64,000 bases of DNA, taken from Isoetes taiwanensis (lineage: Eukaryota; Streptophyta; Lycopodiopsida; Isoetales; Isoetaceae). Numbering within the stretch: position 1 is the stretch's first letter; every line of letters begins with the position of its first letter. A program made the translations under genes and the position numbers. Below, piece after piece: positions 45,382 through 59,572 of the stretch. The notes under the pieces are model-generated. The model ran no database searches, was not told the DNA's origin, and saw only the letters and a list, made by a program, of their open reading frames with translations. Where the stretch lies: NCBI GenBank assembly GCA_021234155.1, contig JAJEKV010000025.1, positions 3,807,773 to 3,871,772 of the forward strand. The letters run 5' to 3'.

Positions 45382-45775
45382 GGAATCACAACTTTGCTAT
45401 TCCGCGGATGGAATCACCAATTTACGATTCTTCGAGATGGAATCACCGCCATGTATTCCACCGGATGGAATCACAACCGTATATTTATTCCGCGAGATCT
45501 TATCACAATCGTTTATTCCGCGGGCGGAATCACAACCTTGCTATTCCGCCGATGGAATCACGCGAGCCCGATTCCGGTGAGATGGAATCACCACTTACGT
45601 ATCCCGCAAGACAGAATCACAACATTGCTATTCCGCCAGATGGAATCACAACCATGCGATTCTGCCCGGTGGAATCACCCCCTTCCACTTCCGCGGGGCG
45701 GAATCACCATACTCTGATTCTGTCCAATGGAATCACCCCAGATGGGATTCCTCCCGACGGAATCACCTGGAGAAG
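45382..45775. repeat. 29-bp tandem palindromic array (ATTCCGC..GATGGAATCAC)
   Basis: GGAATCAC occurs at 45,382, 45,410, 45,439, 45,467, 45,526, 45,554, 45,584, 45,642, 45,671, 45,700, 45,729 and 45,759, with slightly altered copies at about 45,497 and 45,613: a regular 28-30 bp period. Each unit pairs ATTCC with GGAAT (for example TATTCCGCCGATGGAATCAC), followed by 8-9 variable bases. It looks like a diverged relative of the GATCCC...GGGATC family. Confidence 0.75.
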
Positions 45776-45964
45776 CCCAATGTTTGCCATTTTCAATTTC
45801 TGCAGATGAGTGGCAGATTCTCAAAGTATAACTTACATTTGCTTGTTACATTTGCTTGCAAAAGCAAGCAGGGTGGATTGAATTGGAAGAAAATATAAAC
45901 TTGTGCTACTCCATTTTTTGTGTGCCTGTCCATCGTTATTCTATGCACTGCCCAGAATTTTTAT

Positions 45965-46020
45965 GGATGGGGATTTGAACCCCTTGCCAATATTGGCAAT
46001 GCCATGGCCGAACTAAATCT
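45965..46020 (-). other. tRNA T-arm-like fragment and perfect palindrome, possible SINE remnant
   Basis: On the minus strand GGGGTTCAAATCCCC (45,969-45,983) is a perfect T-arm with a Pol III B-box-like GGTTCAAATCC. Upstream of it on that strand come TTGCCAATATTGGCAA (45,984-45,999, perfect 16-bp palindrome) and TTTAGTTCGGCCATGGC, loosely like a D-arm/A box. A full cloverleaf is absent, so a tRNA-derived SINE fragment is more likely than a tRNA gene. Confidence 0.3.
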
Positions 46021-47429
46021 TGCATGGATTCTTCACATTTTTCTGTGCACAAAATTGTGCACAAAATTGCAGTTGATACTCCAACTTAAAACATAATTTC
46101 CATATAATCCAGTTGCAAATGCTCCAGGATGTCTTGGGGCACAAGGATGGTTGATAAATTCGAGAACAAGGCTAGGAAAGAAAGTAAATTCTATATATGT
46201 TAGAAGAAATACCTGTCGAGAGGTGGGTAAGCGAAAAAAAAGAAACGAGAGATTTGTTAGGACGTAGAAACCATGCCAGAGAGGCCCAATCCGTGGAGAG
46301 GCCGGAGCTAAAACAGGATGAAGAGGGCAAAAAGAATCTGTGATCTAGTCCACGGGGTGGAGTGCCCGAGATCGGGCGAGGCGCTTAAGCTCAAAAGGCG
46401 CATGGCATTCTCGTGATTTCGAAGGTAGTGGAGCAACAAAGCAGTTCTTTTGCGTAACCCGTAAGTCCGGCTAAGCCAAGCATCACCGATCTAAGCCGCC
46501 CTTATTCCGATGCCATAGTCAATGTGGCCATGGATATGAGAGCGATCTCGGCGCCAAGAAGGGAAGAATCAATTGATGCCCCCTATGTTTCCCCGGTTAG
46601 GTCCTAAGCGGCTTTCCTACCATTAAATCTTCGCCTCAACTTGTTACACATCCTTCGTGGTTCTAATTTATCCACCCTAATGCCGAAAAGCCCCAATCTT
46701 AGGTCAACCGCTCCATTTAGGCTTCGCCACCACTCGCCTAATGCTCAAGAATTTTTTCGGGCTCGCCTCCCCGCCGAACTACGCCCAAGTCCGGCCATGA
46801 ATCCAAATTCTCCGGATCTCCCACAACGACGCCATATCCGCCCGCCCTTTGCCCTCGGATCCACCCTTTACTCGCTTCTTGGGACCGCGGAAAGATCAAG
46901 ATATGGCGCCTCCCGGGCCTCAAATGCCTCCATTAATTCCATCGTTATCCGCCCTCGCCGGATTCCTCTACACCGCTGCCGATTCGGGTCCACCAAGATC
47001 CGGAGCAAAGATGGCCGTAAACAGAGCACTTCTTGGTCCGGACTTTGGATCCGCAAGCATGGGCAAAACTATTTCCTTCCACAAGGATCTGCAAGCATTT
47101 AACCAAGATTGAAAACCCGTGATCTCAGAGAAGCAAAAATAAAACAAGAACAAGAAAAGAAGGAAACCCCAAATGAAAGCAAGCCGCCATAGCCAAAAAA
47201 CCTCCCACAAGAAATTTTGAATTTTTAGTGAGATATTCCGTATGGTGATTCTCAAGGCATGGAATAAAAGTGGGGTGATTCCGCCCCGCCAGATTTTAAG
47301 CGAGGTGATTCTCACGGGAAGGTATAAAATGGACTCCGCCGATGCACCCTTTTAGATGGATGGCCGGATCAATCGAAGGTACACCGACATCGCCAGTACG
47401 GATAACGGGGCCTCCAGAACGGACCCCGT
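46021..47429. other. Interior of the insert between units B and C; no gene recognised
   Basis: Moderately GC-rich DNA. Overlapping frames at 46,641-47,112 on both strands reflect base composition and match nothing I know. From 47,236, GGTGATTC copies (reverse orientation of GAATCACC) appear at intervals. Confidence 0.4.
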
Positions 47430-47584
47430 TCCCCGGGCTCGTGATTCTGCGGCAAGGAATATCTTGCGATGGAATCACAATAACCGGGGTAAAAATATTT
47501 TGACGCACCGAATAAGGGTAAAAGTATCCTGAGCCCCGTGCGGGTAAAAGTATCCCCGTGCCTATTGGGAACGTCGCCATAGCT
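47430..47584. repeat. Inverted repeat, right arm, with GTAAAAGTATCC repeats
   Basis: Reverse-complement partner of 45,225-45,320. It is followed by two copies of GGGTAAAAGTATCC (47,516 and 47,543) before the abrupt start of unit C at about 47,585. Confidence 0.6.
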
Positions 47585-47762
47585 CATTATTTTTCTTCCT
47601 AACAGTTTTGGCTATGGTTTTCCCTCCTTCGTTTTTTTCCCCTTGTGGCACCGCCAGACAATCGTCTTTCTGCTATGGCAGAGCAGAGCAGCGCATCCAC
47701 AACCGTCGCCATAACTCTCATCTGCCTGTCTTCATCCACAATTTTCCTGGTGTTTGTCTAAG

Positions 47763-49384
47763 TTTTGGAATTTGCTGCTTGAAGCTATTGATACTTATGT
47801 TGGAGATGATCCTCTGGAGCCTTGGATCAGGTAACAATCTTTTGCCCTTGCTTTTGCTTAAATATCTTTCCCCTTATTTTTCCTGTTTTTCTTCTAGATA
47901 GTAACTTGTATTTTATCTATAGATGTATTGAATGGACACAAGAAGCATACCCTTCTAAAGGAGCACAATCTGGCATACTTCCAATGCTAGAACTATGTGT
48001 GAGAACATTTCGTGACAACAAGAAGTACCGGACAGATTTAAGATACCTCCGAGTTTCGATGAACTACGTAAGCTTTATCTCTATCCCATTCATGTTTAAG
48101 AACTTTGTTCATAAACTTCCATTCTGCATTTCCAGACTGATCGTTGTACAGACCCCAGAGATATATTCAAATTTTTGGAGATAAATGAGATTGGAAAAAA
48201 CCATGCCTTATTTTATGAATCATATGCCAGAAATATGGAAAAGTGTAGAAATTTCTCCAAAGCTAATGAAATCTATAGCCAGTATATTTCCAGGTACTAT
48301 ATCTAGTTCTCTTTCTTTCTATCATGTTGCGTTCAATGCTTGGGAAAGTTTTTGAAAACATTGTAATAGGAAAGCAGAGCCAGTTCAGAGGTTGAAAAGC
48401 TTGTACAGAAAATGCAAAATGTCCTATGATTGAGGTAGGTCTCCTCTGCAGATTGTTTTCATTTTTGCAACAGAAACCACGATGAAGAATATGACTTTAT
48501 GGACTCTGAGAACAGGATACAGATAATTTACTAGGGAAAAATAAGAGATCTTTTGGGGAGATAGGAACTGCACTTGCAAAACCAGGTACAACATGCTTTA
48601 TTTACAGTATTTTTATGCTTACGGAGACAATCACCTGCCCAGTGCATTCTTAACAACTTATTTTTATGCTTTTCTCAGCAAGAAAAGTTCATGCACTACA
48701 GCCAATAGGGAAGGCCAATCCCAAAATCAACTTAAGCAAAGGGTGATTGAAGACATTAGAGACACCTCTCTTATCTAAATTTGTTATATGGTTTTCAAAA
48801 CCTTTGTGTTTGGTTTAGGCTTTCTATATATGTAGACCCTGAATTTGGTCCCAACTCTGTCTCACCTGCACCACAAATTGAGAAGCCTCTTTGGACCAAT
48901 CTGCCAAGTCAGGTAGAAAGATCAAAGGAGAACATTCAACAACCATCCAAATGGATTAAAGCAAAGGTGCGTATGAATGTGAAATATATCAAAGGCATAC
49001 AGAGAAGTTATGTTTTGTGTTATGCTCAGATCCCTCAGAAGCCCACAGGACCACCACCAGAAGATCAGCTGCACGTTTTTGTGGATGAAGAGTTTGTAAG
49101 GTGATCTTTTTCTTTTCTTTAATTCATGTCCTTGGCATTGGTTGACCTTGTACGTTATTTGGTATTTGCAGAGCTGATGTTGTTAGGGCACATGGAACAA
49201 AAGATTGTGAATCTATGCCACTAAAGATATGTCTTGACTATGTGCGAGATCTTAAAAGGCAAGTGCTACTTGTTACTTGAAATTCTAACCTGGCTTGGCT
49301 CTGAAAGTCCTTTTTCTTTCTAAAATTTTCAGAGAGTCTAAGATGCTCAGATACGATCATTGGCTAGGTTTTTGGAAGATATGA
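47763..49384 (+). pseudogene. BUB1/BUBR1 (Mad3-like) checkpoint gene fragment, copy C
   Basis: Duplicate of 23,517-25,156 with the same exons, introns, KEN motif (SKENIQQP) and GC donor. The third exon differs: it reads YARNMEKCRNFSKANEIYSQ, and the next segment reads AEPVQRLKSLYRK, closer to the expected BUBR1 sequence than copy A, but about 60 bp shorter just after. Duplication begins in the upstream intron at about 47,585, so neither copy shows a proper 5' end. Same family call and same doubts about function as copy A. Confidence 0.8.
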
Positions 49385-51579
49385 GATAAAAGCAGATCAT
49401 TGTTTCTGTTATACATGCAACAGTCAAACTCACACAATTTGGAGGCTTATGACAGGGATAATGGTCGGTCACAGACCAATATTACATGGGTAATGGGCAA
49501 GTCAGTGTCGAAGTAGCTGTGACCAAACATTTTCCTATGTAAAGGCAATTTTGTCCGGGCAGGCAGATATCAAGGTTTGAGGAAGGAGAGAACCTTGCGC
49601 GAGGTAAAAAGAGTCTGTAGTTGACCTGTTCCTGTCCTTAGATGAAATCTTGAAGATAGTATTTTTAGTGGTTAATAACACCTTGCCATGCCCATAATGT
49701 CAAATTTTCTCAGTTGACATGTCAAAAACCATCTTTGGTTCTTTGTTTTGCTATACCGACCGATCTTGGCTGTGTCGATATTTTGGCAGCCTGACATTTT
49801 GCTTTGAGAAGCACTGTTCAAGGTAAGCTCCTTGGCCTTATGAATTCCCTTGCCGCTAAGCTCAGATAATGGACTTTCTTTACCTGTTGCCCTTGAGTGA
49901 TGGTCCCAAGCTCCGGCCAAGGCAAAGAACACAAGGAAAGTAAATCTCATAGAGCAACAATTGGATTCATATAAATGCCAAATTCTAGGACTTTGGAGCC
50001 CACAATCATGAATTGGATACAGGTCCTTATGTCTCATGATGTGATCTGTAGTGTGATGACTCATCAATAGAAATGTACCCTTTTTGAAAGTTGTGTAAGA
50101 ACTATGTAAGCAAAAGTTTTGGGTCAATCAAACGGGAACACTGCATCCAATGGTCGTACCCTATGTCAGGGGACCATCTAGAAGATAAAGAGGACATATA
50201 ACACTCGTGTGCCTACTTTAGAGACCAGACAAGTAAGTAATTGACACGAACACGGTACAACACCTAAACTCTTTCACATTATGTCATGGAACTCGGGTTA
50301 TTTATTCCAATTTTGCATCAACTTCACCGACGTTTGTAGGTCGAGGGGAGCAAGGTGGAAAAAGAACTTAACGAATTCCTTACATTCACTACGCTAGGCA
50401 AGTAAGGTGGTAATTTTAGGACGTGCAACCAGAGTTAGGACGGGATGTGTGTAAATGGAATCTGAGATCGTGATATATTTGGCCAAAAAAAGTGGTATAT
50501 TCGGCGTGAAAGTGCATGGCAAGGCCAAAATCTTTGGTCAGATCGATCTTCCTGCTTCATAGGTTGCGTGATATTCCCTTCAAACTGGTCCTCCATTTTT
50601 ATTTGAATAACAAACCATAACAAAGTTTCTTTTGATGATCTAGCGGCACGTTGAGATCATCCAGTTTTAATTTAGGAACTAATAGAACTATAGTAGATTT
50701 CTTGGACGAAATTGCCTTCTCGTATACCTTAACACTTACCTTAAATGCTCCTCTTGCCAATATATGCTTTCCACTAGATGCTTTCCATGTACTTAAATAT
50801 TGCGATACTACGGATTGCCCAAAACCATGGGTGGTTATCTCAGACTGTACTTGTAGTATATAGATGATTGAAAAATTTTGAACGCATGGTAGAAGTTTGG
50901 ACACACAAACCCTTAACACGGGTCACCTAAATGCAACAAGTTTATGTATACGAGATAGTTGCTCTTTGTGTTGATTCCGGTGGAGGAAACAGGGGGCGCC
51001 GCCGTTAGGCAAAGGCCCCTGCTGACTCCTTCGTGAATCAACACAGAGCAACATTCGTGGAACGGAATGGAGGTTCTTGGGAATCGCAGAGTAAAACCCA
51101 AGAATGTTGCGTGGAATGGAGGAATGTTGAGTAAAAAACAAGGGACAACAATGACATAAAAATTTGTTAGCATTCCTTTAAAGAAATAATGGCACGTGGC
51201 ACGGTGTGATTGGCTGACGCCTCAATTAATCCTAACCTACATTTACGTTTCATGTTTGCCATGTACATTATTATATTAACTAAGGAGTTGATTCTCTAAC
51301 GTTTCTTTGAATCTATTGATCGTGAAATAAGTACTCATTATTTTATGGCTACTTGCTCATATTGATCTTGAGAATCACACATTAGAAAATCACACTAGTA
51401 ACAGTGCCCAACGTTGTTGGGCATTAGTTAGGAACCTGTAAATGGTACCAACCCAATCTTCATGTTAGAACTTATATTATCCATATCTACAAAAGTACAT
51501 ATTAAGCCTTATGCAATTAAATTGAGAGATATGATACATTTTTGCAAGTGAGAAGTTTCACTCATATCAAAGTTCTTAA

Positions 51580-52624
51580 CACTAGAGTTGTCCCTTGATG
51601 AACCCAAATGGGTTCATTCGGATACTTTTTTTGAAATTCTATTATAGCTCTGAGATAAAGAATTTGTCTACATACTCACAATATGTTGTCCTCCATGAGT
51701 GTACATATAAGGAAAATTTTATGAAAAATATAGAAAGCTTCTATTACCAAACATAATGTGGACCCGAATGCAAAGGGGTCAAGTTTATTCTCAAAGTCTT
51801 TCACATTTCTCACATTATTTTGCAAAAATAATTTTTCCTAGGAGTTCTAATTCTTCCATCTTGTAAATCATGGTATGAGAAATCTATCGCAAGAAGAATA
51901 AGAAAAATCTATGGTAGAATTTTCGAGAAAAAATTCCTTAAAGTTTGAAGTTCAGAAGTTCTTTATGGACCCAGTTAGGTCCCCCGAGGGTCAAAGTTTT
52001 GAAAATTCATAGTACTACTCCACTTTTTGCAAAAATGAAATCCATTTAGCAAGACGTGTAGTACTTAGTATCTATTTCCATTGAAAAATAACAGTACCTT
52101 CACATTCTTATTCTATTTCAAATATCATGGATATGAAATGGTTCCTGAATGTCTGTTTTTCAGAAATTATCTAGGGACCTGACTGGGTCTCTCACGGATT
52201 GAAATTATGATTTGCCCATTAATACATCAAATTTTTATGAAATCACATGAAATTTGAAAAATGAATAGCGTTCATAGAAAATTAATGTTATCTTGAAATT
52301 TGTATTCCATGTTGAGTGCCATGAGATTATATCATATCATTGAAACCATTGAATTGAGTGTATTTCAAGGTGTGATTGTGCCAAACTTGTGAAGAATTTT
52401 ATTTCGCCATTGAATATAGTGGTACAACTTCGAGTTAACCTCCCATAGGCCGATTGGCCTCCGCGGATGATAAAAGAACCTTCCTTCCTTCCTTCCTTAC
52501 AATTCAGGTGTTCATATTTAAAATCTCATAAGTATCATGAAGAACTAGTCCCTAATATGGAGAAGGGATTGAGGGACCCATATGGGTTGATTAACCCAAA
52601 CAGGTCCCTGAGACAACTCTAGTG
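51580..52624. mobile_element. TTAA-flanked piggyBac-like element, copy C
   Basis: Same element, ends and TTAA flanks (51,576-51,579 and 52,625-52,628) as 27,317-28,358, with scattered substitutions and small indels. Confidence 0.7.
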
Positions 52625-53479
52625 TTAAGCAAGAGTTATATTAATATCTTCATATACACTTTTAATTCTCGAAGAGATTTTGATGTTCAATATTCATTTT
52701 CTTGTTATGCTGGTCCACAAAGCGCATGGTCATATAAGCACAGTTTCATTAAATATGGACAATACCTTAATTTGTGGACTTTTTATAAAACAAGCGCTTC
52801 CATGACACTAACATACATCCCCAGCGAGTGCCGCATATGCGTTTAGTAATTTATTCCCTGGTTGGCAAGAGGGGATCTCCATAGCTTATATGATAGGAGC
52901 ATCTTATAGGAATAGAATAGAATAGAATAGTCCCAATGGTAACAAAGCAATGATCTTGGTAGACCAAGATCATAGCACTGGCCATTCACCCTAGTAGGAT
53001 AGCTATCCCAGTAGAACTTCAGTAGAATCTCAAACTATAACCTCGAAAATATGGAAAAAAAATTTCTCATAAGCTAGAATTGTAAGAAGTGATAATCTCT
53101 AGAATAAGTAGTTAGATAACAGTTACATAATTGAAAATTAAAAAATTCTTTTCTTTTCTTTTTCTTTTTTTTTTTAATGTTAGTACTTGTACAAGTAGTA
53201 ACAAATGTTAAGAAGTGCAATACAAGCATGGGGTGCCTTAAATAACATGCATGAAGCAAACACAATCTATTGGGAAAGATCTTTGAGGTTTTGGCGTATT
53301 TTAACATGAGTTAATATCATCTCTTTTCCGCTTGGTGTGGCCAATATTTGGTTTTAGTAGTTAATATAAACCAAAGGGGCTTGTGCAAAATTAATGGACT
53401 TCAAAGGGCTAAAAATTGCCTTGGCCACATTTATCGATTGCCCTTGCTAAAACAAGGCAAAATTAAAGGCTGAGAGGCA

Positions 53480-54296
53480 TTATTTGAGCCACTTTTTTAA
53501 ATTGCTCTGGTTAAGAGAGAAGGACTGGAGCCGGAACCTATTGGGCACCCAACTACTTGTGCTGCTGTATGTCATCGTATAGATTGACATAGGGGTCCAA
53601 CCTATCCACATCCGAGTGAGTGTGATAGAAATTGCTCTCTGCACGTGGGAAGTAGTAGGCTGCCACAAAGAGAGGTCCGCTAGAGCCCGAACATGAAATA
53701 GTGGATGGAGACGAATAGATGGAGGGAGCTCCAGCAGAAATGCCCCATCATTGATCGGGTAAGGACCAAGGCGGCCATAATCCAGCTTGTTGCAGGGATA
53801 TGAGGTTGGAAGGTCTCTACGGAGAAGTCGGGCAAGGTCACCAACATGAAAAGTAATCATCATCTTGATAACTGAGAAAGCACCTCAAATATTGTTCCGT
53901 AGTCGATTAGTGCATTCAGCTTGTCCATTACTTTGTGTATGATGACCGGATGTCGATGGCGTTCAATATGCCATAACCGATGAATCAGGGTGCAAGATTG
54001 CGACAATATTGTCCGGCAATCCATGAAGTTTGACTACTTGAAAGGAAAATATCGATTGTTCCTTCATTGGTTATAGTGATGTCGCAGAGGAATAAAATGA
54101 GCCATCTTAGAGAAGCGATCAACAATGACTATGATGGCATCATATCCCTCGAGAGTGGCGCCCGGATTAAAAGCCATAGAAATACTCTTCCAAAGACCAT
54201 TTGGAATGCAGCAAAGGGTCAAGAAGACCATGAGGAAAATGTCACCTTCATTCAACAACAGATATCATAGGATCGAACAAAAACTTCGACAGAGCG
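53480..54296 (-). pseudogene. Ty3/gypsy integrase fragment, unit C
   Basis: Copy of 29,221-30,045. The C-terminal GPY/F part is in one longer frame here (53,480-53,863, with RLGPYPINDGAF), whereas the catalytic core is more disrupted, with many changes at CAG/CTG sites between 53,889 and 54,200. Confidence 0.8.
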
Positions 54297-56547
54297 ACTA
54301 AGCCTAGACTACCAATACTGCAGACTAATAAGTTCAAGAGACTTGGCTACTCCAAATATGCATTAGGGTTGAAATATCATTGCATTCATGCTTGCCCAAA
54401 TGATTGTGTGTTGTACCGGAATGCATATGCAACATTACATGAGTGCCCAAAATGCAAGGAACCACGTTATAACATGGATATGAAGAAGAAAATTATTCCT
54501 AGAAGAGTTTTGCGACATCTACCCATTACTCCCCGTTTGCAATACATATTTCATTCTCCATCTTTGTCAGCATTAATGGATTTTCATGTGACACATCGAA
54601 GTAATGATAGTTTTAAGAATCCCAGCAGATGCAGAAGCTATGAAACATATAGAAGATAAGTGGCAGGTATTTAAGGATGGACCACGCAATTTAAGTCTTG
54701 CTATTGGAATGGATGGGATTTGTCCATTTGGAACATTGTCATCAAAATATAGCGTGTGGCCTATAGTTGTGATCAACTACAACATTCCACCATTGGAAAG
54801 AACTAAAACTTGTGCATCTACTAGATCCCATGAATATCTTCAAGAATGTTGGGCAATCACTCTGGAAACATTTGACAGGGGATTGGGAGAAGTTAAGTGC
54901 CGTAAGGGATTCTGTAATTGTAATATAATGTGTACTTTGTGGCCTATTGAAGAGGAGGGCAAAGCCATTAGGACCCCGTGCACCTTGGGTTCTAAGCAAA
55001 TCAGAAGTTACAAGTAACCAATATTCTATCCAAAATCGCACCCCATCGGCTATAGCGCTTCACTCAAAAAACCTTCACAAAAGATGGTGACCTAAAGCGG
55101 GTTGAAGTCCCATGATTGGCATAAATTGATCTGTGTATTGACTTTGTATTAAATATCTTGTGACGTATTTTTAATTGTGTTTTTTTGCATTCTAGCACAT
55201 TCTTCCATGTGCAATTGAGAATTGTCTTACAAGTAACGCCTGGGTGCTATTATATATCGACTTGGAAAATTTGCAAGGTATGACACAAAACACGTTTTAG
55301 TGGTATATTTTCAATTATATTATTAACAAATAGCAAGTTTGTACATAGATTGGTCTCAATGAAAGAGATTAGCTTAGACGATATTTCAACAATGGAGCGA
55401 GAGTTCCCTACAAGTTTTTTGACCTTCAAGTACACTTATTGATTCATCTACCGGAAGAGACTTCGACTTGTTGGACCAGCTCCAAGTCAATGGATGTTCT
55501 TTTTAGAACGGTACATGAAAATTTTGAAAACTTACGTTCGACAAATGGCTAGGCACGAGGGGTCTATGGTAGAGGGTCATTTGCTTCATGAAACATTGTT
55601 CTTTCTAAATGAAGCCACATTTTCAATACACAAAGTTGCCCCAAAGGTTTGGAATGACGAGGAGTATAAGGAAGTAGTAGAAGAGGTCTTACAAGGTCAT
55701 GGAGTGCTTCAAGAAATTGAATGAGGAAATGTTTGAAGAAATAACTAAGTTTGTGTTAAAATATGGAGGGAGAGATATAAACGTGCTAAAGAGGAAAGAG
55801 AGGCAAATAAAAAGAGAATTTGCATATAATAGTATACATCTTGGCCAAAAACATATTCTATATCCGAGTCTTTGGAAGAATTGCCCGAGGATATGACTCA
55901 TGATTGGTTGCTTGAAGCAATGGAAGATGCACGCGGAGATAAAAAGAGAGGATGTTCCAAATGATGACTTCAACATTGCACTTGGATGTGTTAAAAGGTA
56001 TAATTTTCTATTTATTGTCAGTGTGTGTTACATACATATGTTTCATTTCTCGTATCCTTCTAAAATGCAGGCTCGTTTTCACAATTCAATGTGGGCTTAT
56101 GGAAAATATCTTCGGACTGTAGAGGTCGGCAAAGGTCGCTTGACATATAACTGTGGAATTTCTTCTCAATTTGAACAAAAATGTCAACCCAGTAAACGTG
56201 ATCGACAACCGATTACCGGTGACCTTAATTATGTTGGGCAAATTACTGATATTATTGATGTTGACTTCCGTTCATTTCATGTAACCATCTTGAGGGCAAA
56301 ATGGTCCAAAGTTGTTTATAGAGGCAGAAATCAGACCATGAGATCACATCCTTCAGGTTTCTACCAAATTGATTCAACACAAGTTCTTGGAGAGATGAAT
56401 GACCCTAAACAAGTTGAACATATTTTCTTTTTTGAAAACCCTGTTAACCCAATATGGTGGATTGTAGTCCATGTTGTACCAAAGCGCAGATGTCTGATTG
56501 CTACTACTACATTAGAGCTTATCAATGATGATCAAGAAGATAATTGA
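54297..56547 (+). pseudogene. CACTA transposase remnant, unit C
   Basis: Same domain order and internal deletion as units A and B. The Tnp2 and DUF4218 parts carry several frameshifts. The DUF4216 end is the best of the set: 55,900-56,547 runs in frame from the QARFHNSMWAYGKY region through STQVLGEMNDPKQVEHIFFF to VVPKRRCLIATTTLE and a normal-looking acidic C terminus. Confidence 0.8.
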
Positions 56548-56574
56548 TGATATCTTGACTTCTCGAATAATTTC

Positions 56575-57240
56575 TTATCAACGTGTCACTTTAAAGTTAG
56601 TTTATTGGCACTTATTTGTCATCTTATTGTCGCTTCAAAATCTATTTATTGTTATTTTATTATCGTCGTATTGACACTTTGATGCCAACTTATTGTCAAT
56701 TTATATTCACTTTTTTGTCACCTTATTCTCTCCCTTTTGTCATATTTGAGGCACTCTATTGGCACACTATTGACACATTTGTGCCACGTTTTCTCCAACA
56801 TCTTTATCAAAGTTATGACATTTTATTGTCACACTATATAATGGTCAAATTTATATCATTTCTTTGTCACTACTTTTGTCATTCTAAAGTTGACATATTT
56901 TTGGCACATGGTTTTATCAAAACTTTGTCAATCTATTGTCATAGTTGTGTCATTTGTTGCCACATTATAGTCAGACTTAAGCATTTGTTTGTCATCACTC
57001 TTGTCAGTATTAAGTCAATTTATTGTCAAATTTTTGATACATGGTTTTGTCATAACCATATCATTCTATTGTGACATTATAGTCACATTTAAACCATCTT
57101 TTTGTCACTTTCTTTTATCACTATCGCATTACTCTATTGTCACATTTATTGTCATTTGGATTTCACTATTTTGGTCATTTTTATTGTCACTTTTATATCA
57201 GCTTTTGGACATAATATTTTAGTGACAAAAAAAAATGACA
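56575..57240. repeat. TTGTCA-motif array, unit C
   Basis: Copy of the unit A array; an extra CTTTTGTCATTC lies near 56,874, also present in unit D. Confidence 0.65.
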
Positions 57241-57260
57241 ATAAATCATTGTTCTCTTGT

Positions 57261-58681
<1,421 letters not shown>

Positions 58682-59572
58682 TAGTCAAAACTTGACCTTG
58701 CTTACTTGGCATGCCATGTCACCACTTGGAATGCCACATCATCTTTTTCCATCTTTGTTTGTTGGTGCTACAAAGGGTAACAATATGCACTATCAAATCT
58801 TGGCCACTTGTGGCAAGAGGAGGCGATCCATAACATGAACACTACATTTTTTGCATCGAGATGGAGACAAACACGCCCCAGAGTTTGCATATCGTCATTA
58901 TCATGTCCACATCACCCATATCTTGCCATGTCACCAAAACTTTGCCACATCACTCCATGGAAAAGCAAAGTTGCACATTTTTGGATTTTTGGGCTAGTCA
59001 AAAATCGGCCTTGCTTATTTGGCATGACATGTCAAATGGCATGCCACATAATCATGTGCATGTCAACTGTGACTTCTCGACTTGGTCAAAATATGGTATT
59101 GCTTAGACAGCTAAGTTTGGTAAGTGTACGCCTAACTTAGATAAGATTAGCACAAATTAGCAATACTACATATATAAGTTTCATCTTTGGTTTCGTCTTA
59201 AATTGACGGTTTAAGCAAACTTCTATCAGGTTATCAACATGATGGTTTATTTATACATAGAAATTTTCTACCTTACTTTATGTTCTCTTTGTGCCAGATG
59301 ATCCTTGCTATGACCTTGCTATATCATGACATGCGCACGACAATGCCAGAAACACAGACACGTATATAAAATTGTGAGACAAAGCCAATTAAAGAAAATG
59401 CCATAGAAAATTGTGAGAAAGCCAATTAAAAAAAAAAAGACAAATAAACGGCCGAGATGTGGTCAGAATTAATGGCTTGGATTTTGATCCAGAGCCTATT
59501 GTTCTATTGGTCAACTGAATTCTCGCCTTGCCACTCGGCATGCCCGGTTTGTTCCTGCTTTCATCTTCCTCA
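58682..59572. repeat. AT-rich tail of the duplicated unit, C
   Basis: Copy of 34,290-35,170, ending at CTTCCTCATCC. The next base begins TTGGGTTCTAAGCAAATCC, a position inside the CACTA transposase (unit A about 30,738), which starts unit D. Confidence 0.75.

Noticed and set aside
45382..45775. CRISPR array
   Set aside because: The 29-bp period with palindromic units looks superficially similar, but the variable parts are only 8-9 bp, the repeats are diverged, there are no cas genes, and the setting is a plant nuclear genome.
45969..45999. tRNA gene
   Set aside because: Only the T-arm is convincing; no acceptor stem or anticodon arm can be drawn.
46641..47112. Protein-coding gene in the B-C insert
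   Set aside because: Frames overlap on both strands in GC-rich DNA, with no recognised motif or splice context.
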